Positions 16,290 through 24,519 of a DNA stretch of 39,060 nucleotides are shown here, piece after piece. Both the position numbers and the translations under genes were made by a program. Below the pieces are notes generated by a model that saw nothing but the letters and a program-made list of their open reading frames with translations, did no database searches and had not been told where the DNA came from. Each line of letters opens with the position of its first letter. Position 1 is the stretch's first letter. This DNA is from Candidatus Dojkabacteria bacterium (GTDB lineage: Bacteria; Patescibacteria; Dojkabacteria; SC72), in the NCBI GenBank assembly GCA_023229785.1, contig JALNYV010000021.1, forward strand, positions 1 through 39,060. Reading direction: 5' to 3'.

Positions 16290-18008
16290 TTATACTGTTG
16301 CTGGTTGGTTATTCATAACTGGCATCTGTGCCACGTTAGGTTTAGCTATTGAACCTCCTGGCTGAGCCATTCTTTGCTGAGCCATTTGGTCTTGGATACT
16401 CGGTATTGGGTCATCTCCCCCTAACTCGTGAGGATTAAATCCAGCCGCTTCCATTAACTTTCTTTTAATTGCTTTGAGTTCTGTTGGGGTAAATGAGCCA
16501 GGGTTATTGTTAGCCATATTAGATAGAAGTGTTAAGTTCTGCATCTGTTCAGCCATATCCATAGACTCGTTTCCAATAACAATATCTATCTTAGTCATTA
16601 CGTCTTCATAGATACCTTTAGGAATTTCTATCTTCTCATTCTTAACTCCATCAGCTATTACAGACTTCATCACATTTTCTTCATCTGGCATTATAAGTTT
16701 CCCGTTAAGTAAACTTTCAAATTTCTTTTCGTTCAGTCTCTGTGAAACTACCATCTGGAATAACTTATCTGAACCTGCATCTCCTGACATTATATTTCTA
16801 ATAATAACTTGGTGTTCTTTACGAGTTGAGTTCTTGAAGTCTGGAAGTATCCAGTCTACGATTATCTCCTTAATAAAGTTGTTAAGTTCTTCTCTCTTGG
16901 TCTTAAAGTATCCTGACTGTATCTGGTAGTTGACCATTGCTGCCTTTGCGTTTGCTGGGACAGACTTGGATTGTGGCTGTTCTCCAGTAAAGGTCTTACG
17001 CATTGCATTGCTCTCCCATTTGTATTCGTCTTGATTGTAAAATGAGAGATTGCGTTCCTCGTTAGCAATAGGTTCTACTGGGTCATTAGTAATAAGAACA
17101 TCTCCATTCTCTACCTGTGAAAGTAGATTTCGTGCAATAGAGTTATCTCGTGTTTGGAATAGGTGTTTAGAAGTCCACGCTAATCCGTCTGATTTATCCG
17201 ACGCTATCCTATTAAGATAAATCTGTTCGTGGAATAGTTTTTCAACTTGTCCCCTACCCATTGTTCTACCTCTTACCTTCTCCCAAGAAATATCTTTATA
17301 AAGAGACTTTGCCATTTGCATATGTGCAAGGACAACTCCGTCTGCTGACACTATAAAATAGTTGTCATCAGTGCCTTCCAAAAATCCTTTTGGAAACCAC
17401 GCTTCATAAACTGCCAACTTACTATCCTCTTGTGTTTCGTATTTTCTTAAATCTACTTCGTTCCAATTCTCCCAACCATTCTTCTTTGCCTCTACAATAA
17501 ACTCATCTGGTTGATACTTGTGTCTTTCCACCATTGGGATACCTTTCATCGAAACTGCGTCTGGTCTGAATCTTAGGTTAGAAAGTGGGACTATCTCAAT
17601 AGTGTCTCCGACTTTCTTGACTACTGTATGTCCATATTTTGGTAGGTCGTATGCAAGTTTGTTCAAGAAGTTTCCGAAGTATCTATCCTTCATCCATTGA
17701 TGAAGTTCTTTCTGCATTACGAAAGCTGTCCAATAATCTTGGTCTTCTGAAATGACTTTTATATCTTTGACATCAGACTCAATAAGTTTAGATGCTATGT
17801 CTACTGGGAATGTAGAGATGTTGTAAAATGGTCTTGGGTTTCCAAAACTATCAAAGTCTCCATCACGATATTGTGATAACCAATACTTTTCAATTAAATC
17901 AATAATGTTCCCTTGCGTCTTTGCAAACGCTGGGTTCATTTTGATTTGTGCCTGTTCACAATAATCAATCTCTTGTTTTACCTTGGCTGTTATCTCTCGG
18001 CTATCCAT
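16290..18008 (-). CDS. Portal protein
   Basis: A 572-residue protein placed between terL and scaffold/capsid genes. The N-terminal half contains QTQGNIIDLIEKYWLSQYRDGD-like helices (as KTQGNIIDLIEKYWLSQ), wing-domain strands (VEIVPLSNLRFRPD-type, here IEIVPLSNLRFRPDAVSM) and YEAWFPKGFLEGTDDNYFIV. Helix-rich stem and crown regions follow (GQVEKLFHEQIYLNRIASDK), and a Gln/Ala/Pro-rich disordered tail ends it. Length and order match podovirus-type portals, the dodecameric DNA channel. Assigned from order and pattern. Confidence 0.7.
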   Translation of the reverse strand: MDSREITAKVKQEIDYCEQAQIKMNPAFAKTQGNIIDLIEKYWLSQYRDGDFDSFGNPRPFYNISTFPVDIASKLIESDVKDIKVISEDQDYWTAFVMQKELHQWMKDRYFGNFLNKLAYDLPKYGHTVVKKVGDTIEIVPLSNLRFRPDAVSMKGIPMVERHKYQPDEFIVEAKKNGWENWNEVDLRKYETQEDSKLAVYEAWFPKGFLEGTDDNYFIVSADGVVLAHMQMAKSLYKDISWEKVRGRTMGRGQVEKLFHEQIYLNRIASDKSDGLAWTSKHLFQTRDNSIARNLLSQVENGDVLITNDPVEPIANEERNLSFYNQDEYKWESNAMRKTFTGEQPQSKSVPANAKAAMVNYQIQSGYFKTKREELNNFIKEIIVDWILPDFKNSTRKEHQVIIRNIMSGDAGSDKLFQMVVSQRLNEKKFESLLNGKLIMPDEENVMKSVIADGVKNEKIEIPKGIYEDVMTKIDIVIGNESMDMAEQMQNLTLLSNMANNNPGSFTPTELKAIKRKLMEAAGFNPHELGGDDPIPSIQDQMAQQRMAQPGGSIAKPNVAQMPVMNNQPATV

Positions 18009-18010
18009 AT

Positions 18011-18736
18011 TTATTTGGCGAGTCTTTTAATTGCTTTTTGGTTTAATGCTCTATCTCGTTGGGCAATTCGTGCTTGTTGCACCATAGCTTTGACCATACC
18101 TTCTTTCGCTTTCTTCATTTGTTGAACACTGTTTTTTAAAATTGAATCTGCTGTATGTTTTGTTGTATTGCCATAAACACACCTGCCTCCAATTTTAGCT
18201 GGGTCGTATATTCCAGAGTCGTCTCCATAAACGTAGAACGCTACATCATTAGAACCTGTCTGAGCAACAAATCCATTTACTGTGTCATAGACAAATGAGT
18301 TACCTGGATGGCTTCCATTTGTTCCAGTTGCAGGTCTCTTTGCTATAAGGATATAATCTGTTGCTGTCACTGTCTTGCCAGGGACTACTAAACTTATCGC
18401 ATATTGTTTATATGCAGAACTAAATGGTGTACTGAATGTAAATGATTCGAGCATATAATCTGTTGCTGAAATTGTTGATACATCAAACAAAGAAGATGTT
18501 GCTAACACTGTCCCAGTTGGTTTAGCTGATGACCCATAAGTTCCTGTAATATCATATAATGCAGCGTAAGCATTGCCAGTTGGAAGCAAGACCTTTTTTA
18601 AATAAAATTTACAACTTGAAATCTTTGTAGGATAAGCCGTAAATGCTTGTCCAGCACTTAAATACCACCCACCATAAAGTTTGTGGGCTTCGGTAGAAGC
18701 TGTTTCTCTGAAAAAATCTACTGTTACTGTACTCAT
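18011..18736 (-). CDS. Virion surface protein with beta-sandwich domain
   Basis: A 241-residue protein. Residues about 1-175 form a beta-sandwich seen in many extracellular proteins (GGWYLSAGQAFTA, CKFYLKKVLLPTGNAYAALYD, FSTPFSSAYKQYAISLVVPG, DVAFYVYGDDSG). The last 50 residues are a basic helix (QQMKKAKEGMVKAMVQQARIAQRDRALNQ). A sandwich joined to a basic helix suggests a decoration or adhesin protein anchored to the head. It lies between terL and portal, an unusual place for an adhesin. The leader TTCGCCCAAAGT precedes its ATG, immediately after the terL stop. Confidence 0.5.
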   Translation of the reverse strand: MSTVTVDFFRETASTEAHKLYGGWYLSAGQAFTAYPTKISSCKFYLKKVLLPTGNAYAALYDITGTYGSSAKPTGTVLATSSLFDVSTISATDYMLESFTFSTPFSSAYKQYAISLVVPGKTVTATDYILIAKRPATGTNGSHPGNSFVYDTVNGFVAQTGSNDVAFYVYGDDSGIYDPAKIGGRCVYGNTTKHTADSILKNSVQQMKKAKEGMVKAMVQQARIAQRDRALNQKAIKRLAK

Positions 18737-18748
18737 ACTTTGGGCGAA

Positions 18749-20077
18749 TTAAATAAATGTTTTAACTGTTGGTTTCCTGTATTTTTTAAGTTCCTGTGAT
18801 ATTGGGTCAATAGTTGAAGGGAGTTGCAGGTTAAGTCCCCATATTGCTAACCCAAATGAAATTACTGCGTCATCGTGATAACCTACTGGAGCACCATACT
18901 TAGTGTTTCTCAATAACTCACCTGTTCTTTCGTTTATAAATTTATACTCGTAGGCTTTTAGTTCATCAACTAGAACTGGGATGTTCGGTACTCTGATGTA
19001 CATTTCGTCAATGAATACTATTTCACGCCCTATAAGTTCTTCTTTAGTCTTCCCTGATAAAGTAAAGTCTTCTACAAACACTCCTGAGTTGCGTAGGTCG
19101 TCATAGATTGGTCTACCTACCCCAGTAGCGTCTATAATCACCCTTGATCCGTTGTATTTAAGAGCCTTAGCACGAATAATGTCTTTCTGTTGGGTGTAGT
19201 CTATTCCCTTAAATCTGTCCCAGTGGACTACTTGGTGTGAATTTCTATCAATAACTGTAACTACTGTGTAGTCGTTCACTGTTCCAAGGTCTACTCCCAT
19301 AATATAGAAATGGTCTCTCTTACCGTCTTCTTCTCTATATGGAACTATTGCTTTGTCTACATTTCTAAACACAATTCCTGCATCAGAGACAAATTCTGCC
19401 ATATATTCCTGACGAAACATCAATTCTGGTGTACTTTTTTTAATTTCTTCGAGTTTTACCTCGTCTGTTTCTACTCCGTCTAGGGTAGTGAACTGAAATG
19501 CTGCTCCTTTTTCTTTTAATATATTAAATTTGTTCTTAAACCAGTTTGCTCCACGAGGAGTCGAAATCATTACTACCTTAGTATCTCGGCTCTTGGCAAT
19601 CGTTGTAGGATAAATGTACTGGTTGTAAACTGTTTCTGGTATAAGTGCTGCTTCGTCTATAATCTCAAGGTCTAATTCTTCTCCCAATAAGGACATCGGT
19701 TCGGTTGTAGATTTACATTGTATCCAAATGCTTTCTGAAAGTTTAAATGTTCCTGGTCTTCCTTGACCTCCTGAAACATACCTACCAAAGTCTTTATCAA
19801 ATGCTAACAAAAACTTGATAACATACTCAAATACCTTATTGGTAAGTTCGTATGTTGGTGCTACTATCCAAATTTTACAAGATTGTCTTTTGCCCTTACG
19901 TATGGCATCTAATCCGTTTAATAATTCCTTCACTATGATATACCCACACAGTGCTGACTTCCCGAACCTTCTACCTGCACAGACAATAATCTCTTTACTG
20001 TCGCACAATAGAATCTCTTTTTGTTTGTTGTGGGGATAAAAAGAAATTAGTTGTTGTAGCTTTTCATCACTTATCAT
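18749..20077 (-). CDS. terL: Terminase large subunit
   Basis: A 442-residue packaging motor ATPase/nuclease. Walker A is AGRRFGKS (residues 34-41), Walker B is LEIIDEAAL (Asp141-Glu142), the coupling motif STPRGANWF follows, and the nuclease domain has GVDLGTVNDYTVV (Asp263), VIIDATGVG (Asp316) and YHDDAVISFGLA. All catalytic acids are present, so the protein should be functional. Its N-terminus (MISDEKLQQLISFYPH) is echoed by an orphan 19-codon frame upstream of the HNH gene at 20081-20560, which suggests the HNH entered at the terL 5' end. Confidence 0.92.
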   Translation of the reverse strand: MISDEKLQQLISFYPHNKQKEILLCDSKEIIVCAGRRFGKSALCGYIIVKELLNGLDAIRKGKRQSCKIWIVAPTYELTNKVFEYVIKFLLAFDKDFGRYVSGGQGRPGTFKLSESIWIQCKSTTEPMSLLGEELDLEIIDEAALIPETVYNQYIYPTTIAKSRDTKVVMISTPRGANWFKNKFNILKEKGAAFQFTTLDGVETDEVKLEEIKKSTPELMFRQEYMAEFVSDAGIVFRNVDKAIVPYREEDGKRDHFYIMGVDLGTVNDYTVVTVIDRNSHQVVHWDRFKGIDYTQQKDIIRAKALKYNGSRVIIDATGVGRPIYDDLRNSGVFVEDFTLSGKTKEELIGREIVFIDEMYIRVPNIPVLVDELKAYEYKFINERTGELLRNTKYGAPVGYHDDAVISFGLAIWGLNLQLPSTIDPISQELKKYRKPTVKTFI

Positions 20078-20080
20078 ATT

Positions 20081-20560
20081 TTATATATTGTTATATTTTC
20101 TGCTGTTGCAACTCCCACACAACGGTTGTATATTTTCGATATTATCTGAACCCCCCTTACTAACAGGGATAATATGGTCGTGAGTTAACTTTATTTCTGG
20201 TTCTGATTTATGGCAATATAAACAAGTCCAGTTGTATTGTGCCTTTAAATTTTCCCATTCTGTAAAGGTATGTGAACCACCGTTATTACTTTTCCTAAAT
20301 TCTCTCCTTCTTTGTATAAATGATTTATAACCAGGTTTTTTAGTCCTACCGTCTTTCCATGCTGGATTTTTATCTCCAATAAATCCAACTTTTCCAAGCC
20401 AGTACCTTGTTGGATTTTTTAATTTGGCTTGTCTATACTTTTCCTTTTGTTCGGGCGTTCTAACTTTTCCCTTATTGCCAACCCCACGCTTGTTATTAAG
20501 CATAAATTTGCTGAATTTCTCACGTGTTTCTTTAGTTCTTTTATAAACTCCTTTTGGCAT
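20081..20560 (-). CDS. NUMOD-HNH homing endonuclease upstream of terL
   Basis: A 159-residue protein with N-terminal NUMOD-like repeats (KGVYKRTKETREKFSKFM; GKVRTPEQKEKYRQAK; IGDKNPAWKDG) and a C-terminal HNH core (NWTCLYCHKSEPEIKLTHDHIIPVSKGGSDN, then IQPLCGSCNSRKYN). The core matches the classic McrA-like HNH with HDHIIP and N-x-LC. It ends 3 bases before the terL ATG. Its first 20 bases overlap the orphan 19-codon frame that resembles the terL start. Likely a homing endonuclease targeting terL of relatives. Confidence 0.85.
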   Translation of the reverse strand: MPKGVYKRTKETREKFSKFMLNNKRGVGNKGKVRTPEQKEKYRQAKLKNPTRYWLGKVGFIGDKNPAWKDGRTKKPGYKSFIQRRREFRKSNNGGSHTFTEWENLKAQYNWTCLYCHKSEPEIKLTHDHIIPVSKGGSDNIENIQPLCGSCNSRKYNNI

Positions 20561-20600
20561 ATTTTATAAGTTCTTGTAATTTTGAATCTGCTATTGCCAT
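20541..20600 (-). pseudogene. Possible terL 5' remnant, 19 codons
   Basis: ATG at 20600 (overlapping the previous stop as TAATG) encodes MAIADSKLQELIKYAKRSL and stops at 20541, inside the HNH gene. ADSKLQELIKY closely parallels the real TerL start, SDEKLQQLISF. I read it as the original terL beginning, cut off when the HNH gene entered, with terL now restarting at 20077. The match is short, so chance or an unrelated mini-protein remains possible. Confidence 0.4.
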
Positions 20601-20710
20601 TAGTACTTCATTTTCTTCTTCATCGCACTGTTCTTCATCATCTTGCCGTTAGGCATCTTGTGCATCATTTTTGCTACTTTCTTTGTTGCTTTCTTTATTT
20701 TTTTTGCCAT
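20600..20710 (-). CDS. Lysine/methionine-rich basic mini-protein, 36 aa
   Basis: ATG at 20710 to TAA at 20600-20602 encodes 36 residues of which about 16 are Lys and 8 are Met (MAKKIKKATKKVAKMM; GKMMKNSAMKKKMKY). The stop overlaps the ATG of the terL-like remnant. Such short basic proteins can bind nucleic acid and neutralise DNA in the virion, or form a membrane-active helix. It is the only coding candidate between the two HNH genes and TATAAT occurs about 40 bases upstream. I do not recognise a family. Confidence 0.5.
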   Translation of the reverse strand: MAKKIKKATKKVAKMMHKMPNGKMMKNSAMKKKMKY

Positions 20711-20759
20711 ATTATTTTATGTTTTCAAATAATTTAATTTGCTCTATTATATAATCGAC

Positions 20760-21230
20760 TTAAATATGTATCTTTATCTCTGGTTTCTCTGGTTTTAAAT
20801 TCCAATGATTTCTTCTCATATATTCTCTATATTCTTTATCCTCTAAGGTCTTGATAGCGTGACAATTATGGCAAAGAGTTGTTCCATTACTAACATCGAA
20901 CATCAGTTCTGGATATATTGCTTTACTTTTAATATGGTCTGCGGTAAGTACTCTCCCGTCCTGATTACCACATTTTTGGCAAGTATAATCGTCTCTTCTT
21001 TTAACGGCTTTTTTCCACGAACTTAAATTTTTACCATCTTTCCAACTACCACTTTTTTCTCCAAATTTCCCTTTGTTTGCTTCACTTAATTTCTTTTTTG
21101 TAGAATCTGATAAATGCCTTCCCTTCATATAATTTTTCAGAAAATTAATGTTTGTGGGCATTCTCCCCTCCATTGCAGTTCTTATTTTTTCCTTATGCTC
21201 TTCTGGCATTTTGTATCCTACTTTTGTCAT
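20760..21230 (-). CDS. NUMOD3-HNH homing endonuclease
   Basis: A 156-residue protein: MPEEHKEKIRTAMEGR and KGRHLSDSTKKKLSEANKG are NUMOD3-type repeats, GEKSGSWKDGKN is a linker motif, and the HNH core is YTCQKCGNQDGRVLTADHIKSK with NGTTLCHNCHAI. Its 5' end overlaps the last 13 codons of the DegT aminotransferase in another frame, so the aminotransferase C-terminus (after KEFN) is probably foreign sequence. It appears intact. Confidence 0.85.
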   Translation of the reverse strand: MTKVGYKMPEEHKEKIRTAMEGRMPTNINFLKNYMKGRHLSDSTKKKLSEANKGKFGEKSGSWKDGKNLSSWKKAVKRRDDYTCQKCGNQDGRVLTADHIKSKAIYPELMFDVSNGTTLCHNCHAIKTLEDKEYREYMRRNHWNLKPEKPEIKIHI

Positions 21231-22278
21231 TGAATTCTTTTATACATTTAATAATATAATCGCATTCAAAATCTTCAAGTTCGGGATACAGTGGCAGTGC
21301 TATTGCTAACTTTGCCAACTTCTCTGTCGCTGGTAAACTACAATTTAATTTCAGTGCAGGATGTTTGTGATTTGGAACGTGGTCTCTCACTAAAGTTTCT
21401 ATCCCTTTGCTTTTAAGGTAAGCTGCTAACTTCTCTCGTTCTTCTGAGGTGTAGATGTAGTTCTGTGGAGTTTTCCAGTTCATTCCTAGTCCCTTGTTGT
21501 ACTTTTCGCAAATTTCTAATCTCCTTTTAATCCACATTGGCAACCACTGTATTTTAAAGTTTAAAATCGCTGCCTGTAGGTTATCTAGTCTTGAGTTATA
21601 TCCAAACTCGGTCATTAGGTTGTCTTCTACCTTCTCACCACCCTTCAGTCTCTTTTGTGCATTGTCTCTTAAAACCTTAATCCTGTCAGAAAGAACTTCA
21701 TCATCTGTTGTAATCGCACCACCGTCTCCGTAGCATCCGAGCATTTTCGCTGGATAAAATGAAAAACATTTGATTATTCCATTTGCTGTTGTTTTGACTC
21801 CACACGCTTGTGCTGAGTCTTCAATAATAGGAATCTTATCTACTATCCTCTTTAATTTTTTAATATCCACTACTGCTCCATTCATATGAACTGGAATAAT
21901 AGCCTTTGTTCTCTTGGTAATTTTCCTTTTAACCCGCTCTAAATCCATTAACATATCGTCTCCGATATCTACCAAGACTGGTTTGGCTCCCACATTATGA
22001 ATTGCCGCTATGGTTGCTATGAATGTATGAGATGTGGTAATGACCTCGTCTCCTTTACCGATATTCAAAGCCTTTAAAGCAAGGAATAAAGCATCTGTAC
22101 CAGAGTTGAGTCCTACTGCGTATTTCTGTCCTACTAGTTTAGCAAGGTTATTTTCAAACGCCTCAACATCTTTTCTAAGTATTAAATCTCCGTTTCCTAA
22201 ACACTCTTTAATAATGCCATCAATATATTTTTTGTATATTCTATAAGAAATCTTATAGTTGACGAATGGTATTTTCAT
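21193..22278 (-). CDS. DegT/DnrJ/EryC1 sugar aminotransferase
   Basis: A 361-residue PLP enzyme with the full family signature: FIATIAAIHNVGAKPVLVDI, AIIPVHMNGAVVD, IIEDSAQACG (PLP contacts), SFYPAKMLGCYGDGGAITT with the catalytic Lys, and EFGYNSRLDNLQAAILNFK. It transfers an amino group from glutamate to a keto-sugar nucleotide. With the CapD-like dehydratase next to it (4-base overlap) it could make a 4-amino-6-deoxy sugar. With the distant WlbA-like enzyme it could act as the 3-aminotransferase. The last residues (DKSRIQNARRA) lie in the HNH overlap and may be non-native. Confidence 0.9.
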   Translation of the reverse strand: MKIPFVNYKISYRIYKKYIDGIIKECLGNGDLILRKDVEAFENNLAKLVGQKYAVGLNSGTDALFLALKALNIGKGDEVITTSHTFIATIAAIHNVGAKPVLVDIGDDMLMDLERVKRKITKRTKAIIPVHMNGAVVDIKKLKRIVDKIPIIEDSAQACGVKTTANGIIKCFSFYPAKMLGCYGDGGAITTDDEVLSDRIKVLRDNAQKRLKGGEKVEDNLMTEFGYNSRLDNLQAAILNFKIQWLPMWIKRRLEICEKYNKGLGMNWKTPQNYIYTSEEREKLAAYLKSKGIETLVRDHVPNHKHPALKLNCSLPATEKLAKLAIALPLYPELEDFECDYIIKCIKEFNDKSRIQNARRA

Positions 22279-23054
22279 AATATATAAAATTTATCTTTTT
22301 TAATTGCTCTTTTACTTTCTTCTAAGGTCATCAGTTCCTCCTCTAACTTCTCACCTTCTTTGGCACCAGTGTATTTAATTGGATAACCAGGGAACATTTC
22401 TTTGGCTACGTCCTCAACTAATCTCTGTTCTCCCATATCCAGTATAATAGTCCCTTTCATTTTAGTAGCTTGGATTACTAATTCACACGCTTGTGGTATT
22501 GTCATCCAGTATCGTTTCATTCTCTTGTCGGTAATGGTTAAAGGTTTCCTTTCTTTAAACTGCTTCTGCCAAATCGGTATCACGCTTCCACGGGAGCCTA
22601 AAACGTTCCCAAATCTCACGACCACTCCACCAGCTCTCTTTACCATTATCTCCCCCAGGAGTTTTGTTGTTCCCATTAGGGAAGTTGGGTTTACTGCTTT
22701 GTCGGTGCTTATGAACACTAGCTTTGATTTGTACTTTTCGCATAGTTTTATAATATTTAAAGTTCCTATTACGTTAGTTAAGACTATCTCTTCCATGTGT
22801 TCTCTTTCAAAGTTGGAGAGATGCTTATAAGCTGCTGCGTGGTAAACTACTTTAGGTTTGTACTTCTCAAATAACTCAGCAAGTCGTTCTCGGTTCCTTA
22901 TGTTCGCAATCTCGGGGATAACTTCCTCTAAGTCAAAGACTCCTGATTCGTCTTGGTCACACGCAATTACTGTGTTTTTATTGGTTAGTTGTTTACACAA
23001 TTCAGATCCTATAGACCCAGCGGCTCCCACCACAAATACATTATTTTTTGCCAT
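22275..23054 (-). CDS. SDR sugar dehydratase (CapD/FlaA1-like)
   Basis: A 259-residue NAD(P)-dependent enzyme. VVGAAGSIGSELCKQL is the GxxGxxG site, AAAYKHLSNFE and FISTDKAVNPTSLMGTTKLLGE are hallmarks of UDP-GlcNAc 4,6-dehydratases, and VVRFGNVLGSRGSVIPIW binds substrate. The usual catalytic Tyr is Met (LMGTTK), as in the CapD/WbpM branch, while the Thr-Asp-Lys is kept. It would form a 4-keto-6-deoxy sugar for the DegT enzyme encoded next. It overlaps the HNH gene by 14 bases at its start. Confidence 0.88.
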   Translation of the reverse strand: MAKNNVFVVGAAGSIGSELCKQLTNKNTVIACDQDESGVFDLEEVIPEIANIRNRERLAELFEKYKPKVVYHAAAYKHLSNFEREHMEEIVLTNVIGTLNIIKLCEKYKSKLVFISTDKAVNPTSLMGTTKLLGEIMVKRAGGVVVRFGNVLGSRGSVIPIWQKQFKERKPLTITDKRMKRYWMTIPQACELVIQATKMKGTIILDMGEQRLVEDVAKEMFPGYPIKYTGAKEGEKLEEELMTLEESKRAIKKDKFYIL

Positions 23055-23532
23055 TAAAGTAATTTATCCAATAATTTCTTCTCATTTTATGCGTTGTCTT
23101 TGTATGACAACTTTTGCACAATGTTATTAAATTATCTGTATTGCAATTAAATTTATCGTAATCTATGTGATGAACCTCGTTCCCGTATTGGCTACATACT
23201 TGGCAAATATAATTATCTCGTTCTCTAATTGCTCTTTTAAGAGATTGTGTCCAGTCTACTGAATAAATATCTCCTCTTCCTTGATAGTTCCAGTGCTTCT
23301 CACCTGTCTGTGCTAATCCTATAATTCTTTTGGTTTCTTCTGAGTGATGTCCACCTTTAAACGGAGCAACCTTGGTTTTATATATCTTTTTAAGTGTTTT
23401 ACTAATCTTATCTATTGTTTCGGGTTTTTGTTTAACTCCTTTTTTAAATTGTTGCGGAAGATTTTTAGCCCATGGAGCTGGTTTCCCTTTGTTCCACGGA
23501 GTAAAACCTTTTGTAAATTGACCTAAATTCAT
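23041..23532 (-). CDS. NUMOD-HNH homing endonuclease
   Basis: A 163-residue protein. GFTPWNKGKPAPWAKNLP and GGHHSEETKRIIGLAQTGEKHWNYQG are NUMOD-type elements. The HNH core is NYICQVCSQYGNEVHHIDYDKFNCNTDN and then LITLCKSCHTKTTH. It sits exactly between the two sugar genes (ATGA overlap with transketolase C-half at 23529-23532; 14-base overlap with the dehydratase), leaving both intact. Confidence 0.85.
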   Translation of the reverse strand: MNLGQFTKGFTPWNKGKPAPWAKNLPQQFKKGVKQKPETIDKISKTLKKIYKTKVAPFKGGHHSEETKRIIGLAQTGEKHWNYQGRGDIYSVDWTQSLKRAIRERDNYICQVCSQYGNEVHHIDYDKFNCNTDNLITLCKSCHTKTTHKMRRNYWINYFNGKK

Positions 23533-23915
23533 AGTCTGATATATGTTTTCTTTAAAAGTTTTGCTAACGCCACTAAAGGTTCTACTTCTCCTTTCATAAA
23601 ATTGTGAGAGTTTCCTAAAAATCCTGAATGACCTGCGGCAACTACTTTTACATCAATTCCCTGTTCCCAAGCGTTTCGTATCGCCTCTATACATCTATAA
23701 TTAAGAAACACTGCACCTGAATAGATATAAACTTCCTTTCCTGATAAGGCTAATCCAGTTGCTACGCCAGCCATAGTTTGTTCAATAACTCCACAGTTTA
23801 TAAAATGCTTTGGTCTGTGGGTTTCTACCCAAGGGTATCCTAAATCACCAGTAAGAAGCCAACAATCCCTATCCTTTATCCAATTCCAAAATTGCTCTCT
23901 TGTATGAAATTTCAT
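23529..23915 (-). CDS. Transketolase-like, pyrimidine-binding half
   Basis: A 128-residue protein matching the second domain of transketolase/DXS-like TPP enzymes. LLTGDLGYPWVE is the entry strand, HFINCGVIEQTMAGVATGLALSG contains the catalytic Glu (IEQ) that activates TPP, and VVAAGHSGFLGNSHN follows. The third domain is missing, so the protein is shorter than the usual C-terminal subunit of about 300 residues. Its start overlaps the N-half gene by 47 bases. It likely pairs with that half. Confidence 0.8.
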   Translation of the reverse strand: MKFHTREQFWNWIKDRDCWLLTGDLGYPWVETHRPKHFINCGVIEQTMAGVATGLALSGKEVYIYSGAVFLNYRCIEAIRNAWEQGIDVKVVAAGHSGFLGNSHNFMKGEVEPLVALAKLLKKTYIRL

Positions 23916-24519
23916 CTAAGTTGTAGTAATGGTTCTTGTATCCCATATCGGCAATTAACGGGACGCCATCACCCTTGATAGTTTGAACGACCTTGAAAGG
24001 AAAAATATCTTGTAACACTTCTAACGCTTTTGTGATTCCTAATATGTCTTCTGTAGCACCTAACGCCTGTAAGTGATTCCTATCGATGTAAATCTTTAAG
24101 TTCTTTAACTTATGTTGTCTGGCAAATAATAAACTCTCATAAAATGTTCCTTCCTGACAATCGCCATCTCCTAATAAAATATAAACATCTCTCATTCTGT
24201 TCCCTAGTGCCATCCCACAGGCTACAGGAAGCCCTGTGCCGAGAGAACCTCCACTCCAGGGTAATCCTGCCTTGCTACTGGGTAATGGATACTTTTTCAA
24301 AAATTCAACTGCCTTCTTAAAAGGATAGGTGTGGCAGTAATATGCCGCCACACCTGACGCCTTCCCGAATATAAAAATATCTTTCTTTCTTTTCTTATTA
24401 AAAATTTCCTCAATAATACCAACACACGATAAAGCTGAACCTATGTGGCAAGCTCCTGCCTTGTATGAGACATCTATTATCTTCTGGCGAATATTCATAA
24501 ATTCTTGGTTCTTTAACAC
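23869..24519 (-). CDS. Transketolase-like, TPP diphosphate-binding half
   Basis: A 216-residue protein. GACHIGSALSCVGIIEEIF is the transketolase N-terminal helix with the conserved His, GGSLGTGLPVACGMALG the next loop, and LLGDGDCQEGTFYESLLFARQHKLKNL the TPP motif (GDG-x-QEG), followed by IDRNHLQALG. Split two-gene transketolases are known in archaea, some bacteria and sugar clusters. The start could also be the later Met in MNIRQKII (24495 region). It probably moves a two-carbon unit to make an unusual sugar; the true reaction is unknown. Confidence 0.85.
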   Translation of the reverse strand: MLKNQEFMNIRQKIIDVSYKAGACHIGSALSCVGIIEEIFNKKRKKDIFIFGKASGVAAYYCHTYPFKKAVEFLKKYPLPSSKAGLPWSGGSLGTGLPVACGMALGNRMRDVYILLGDGDCQEGTFYESLLFARQHKLKNLKIYIDRNHLQALGATEDILGITKALEVLQDIFPFKVVQTIKGDGVPLIADMGYKNHYYNLDEISYKRAILELDKG

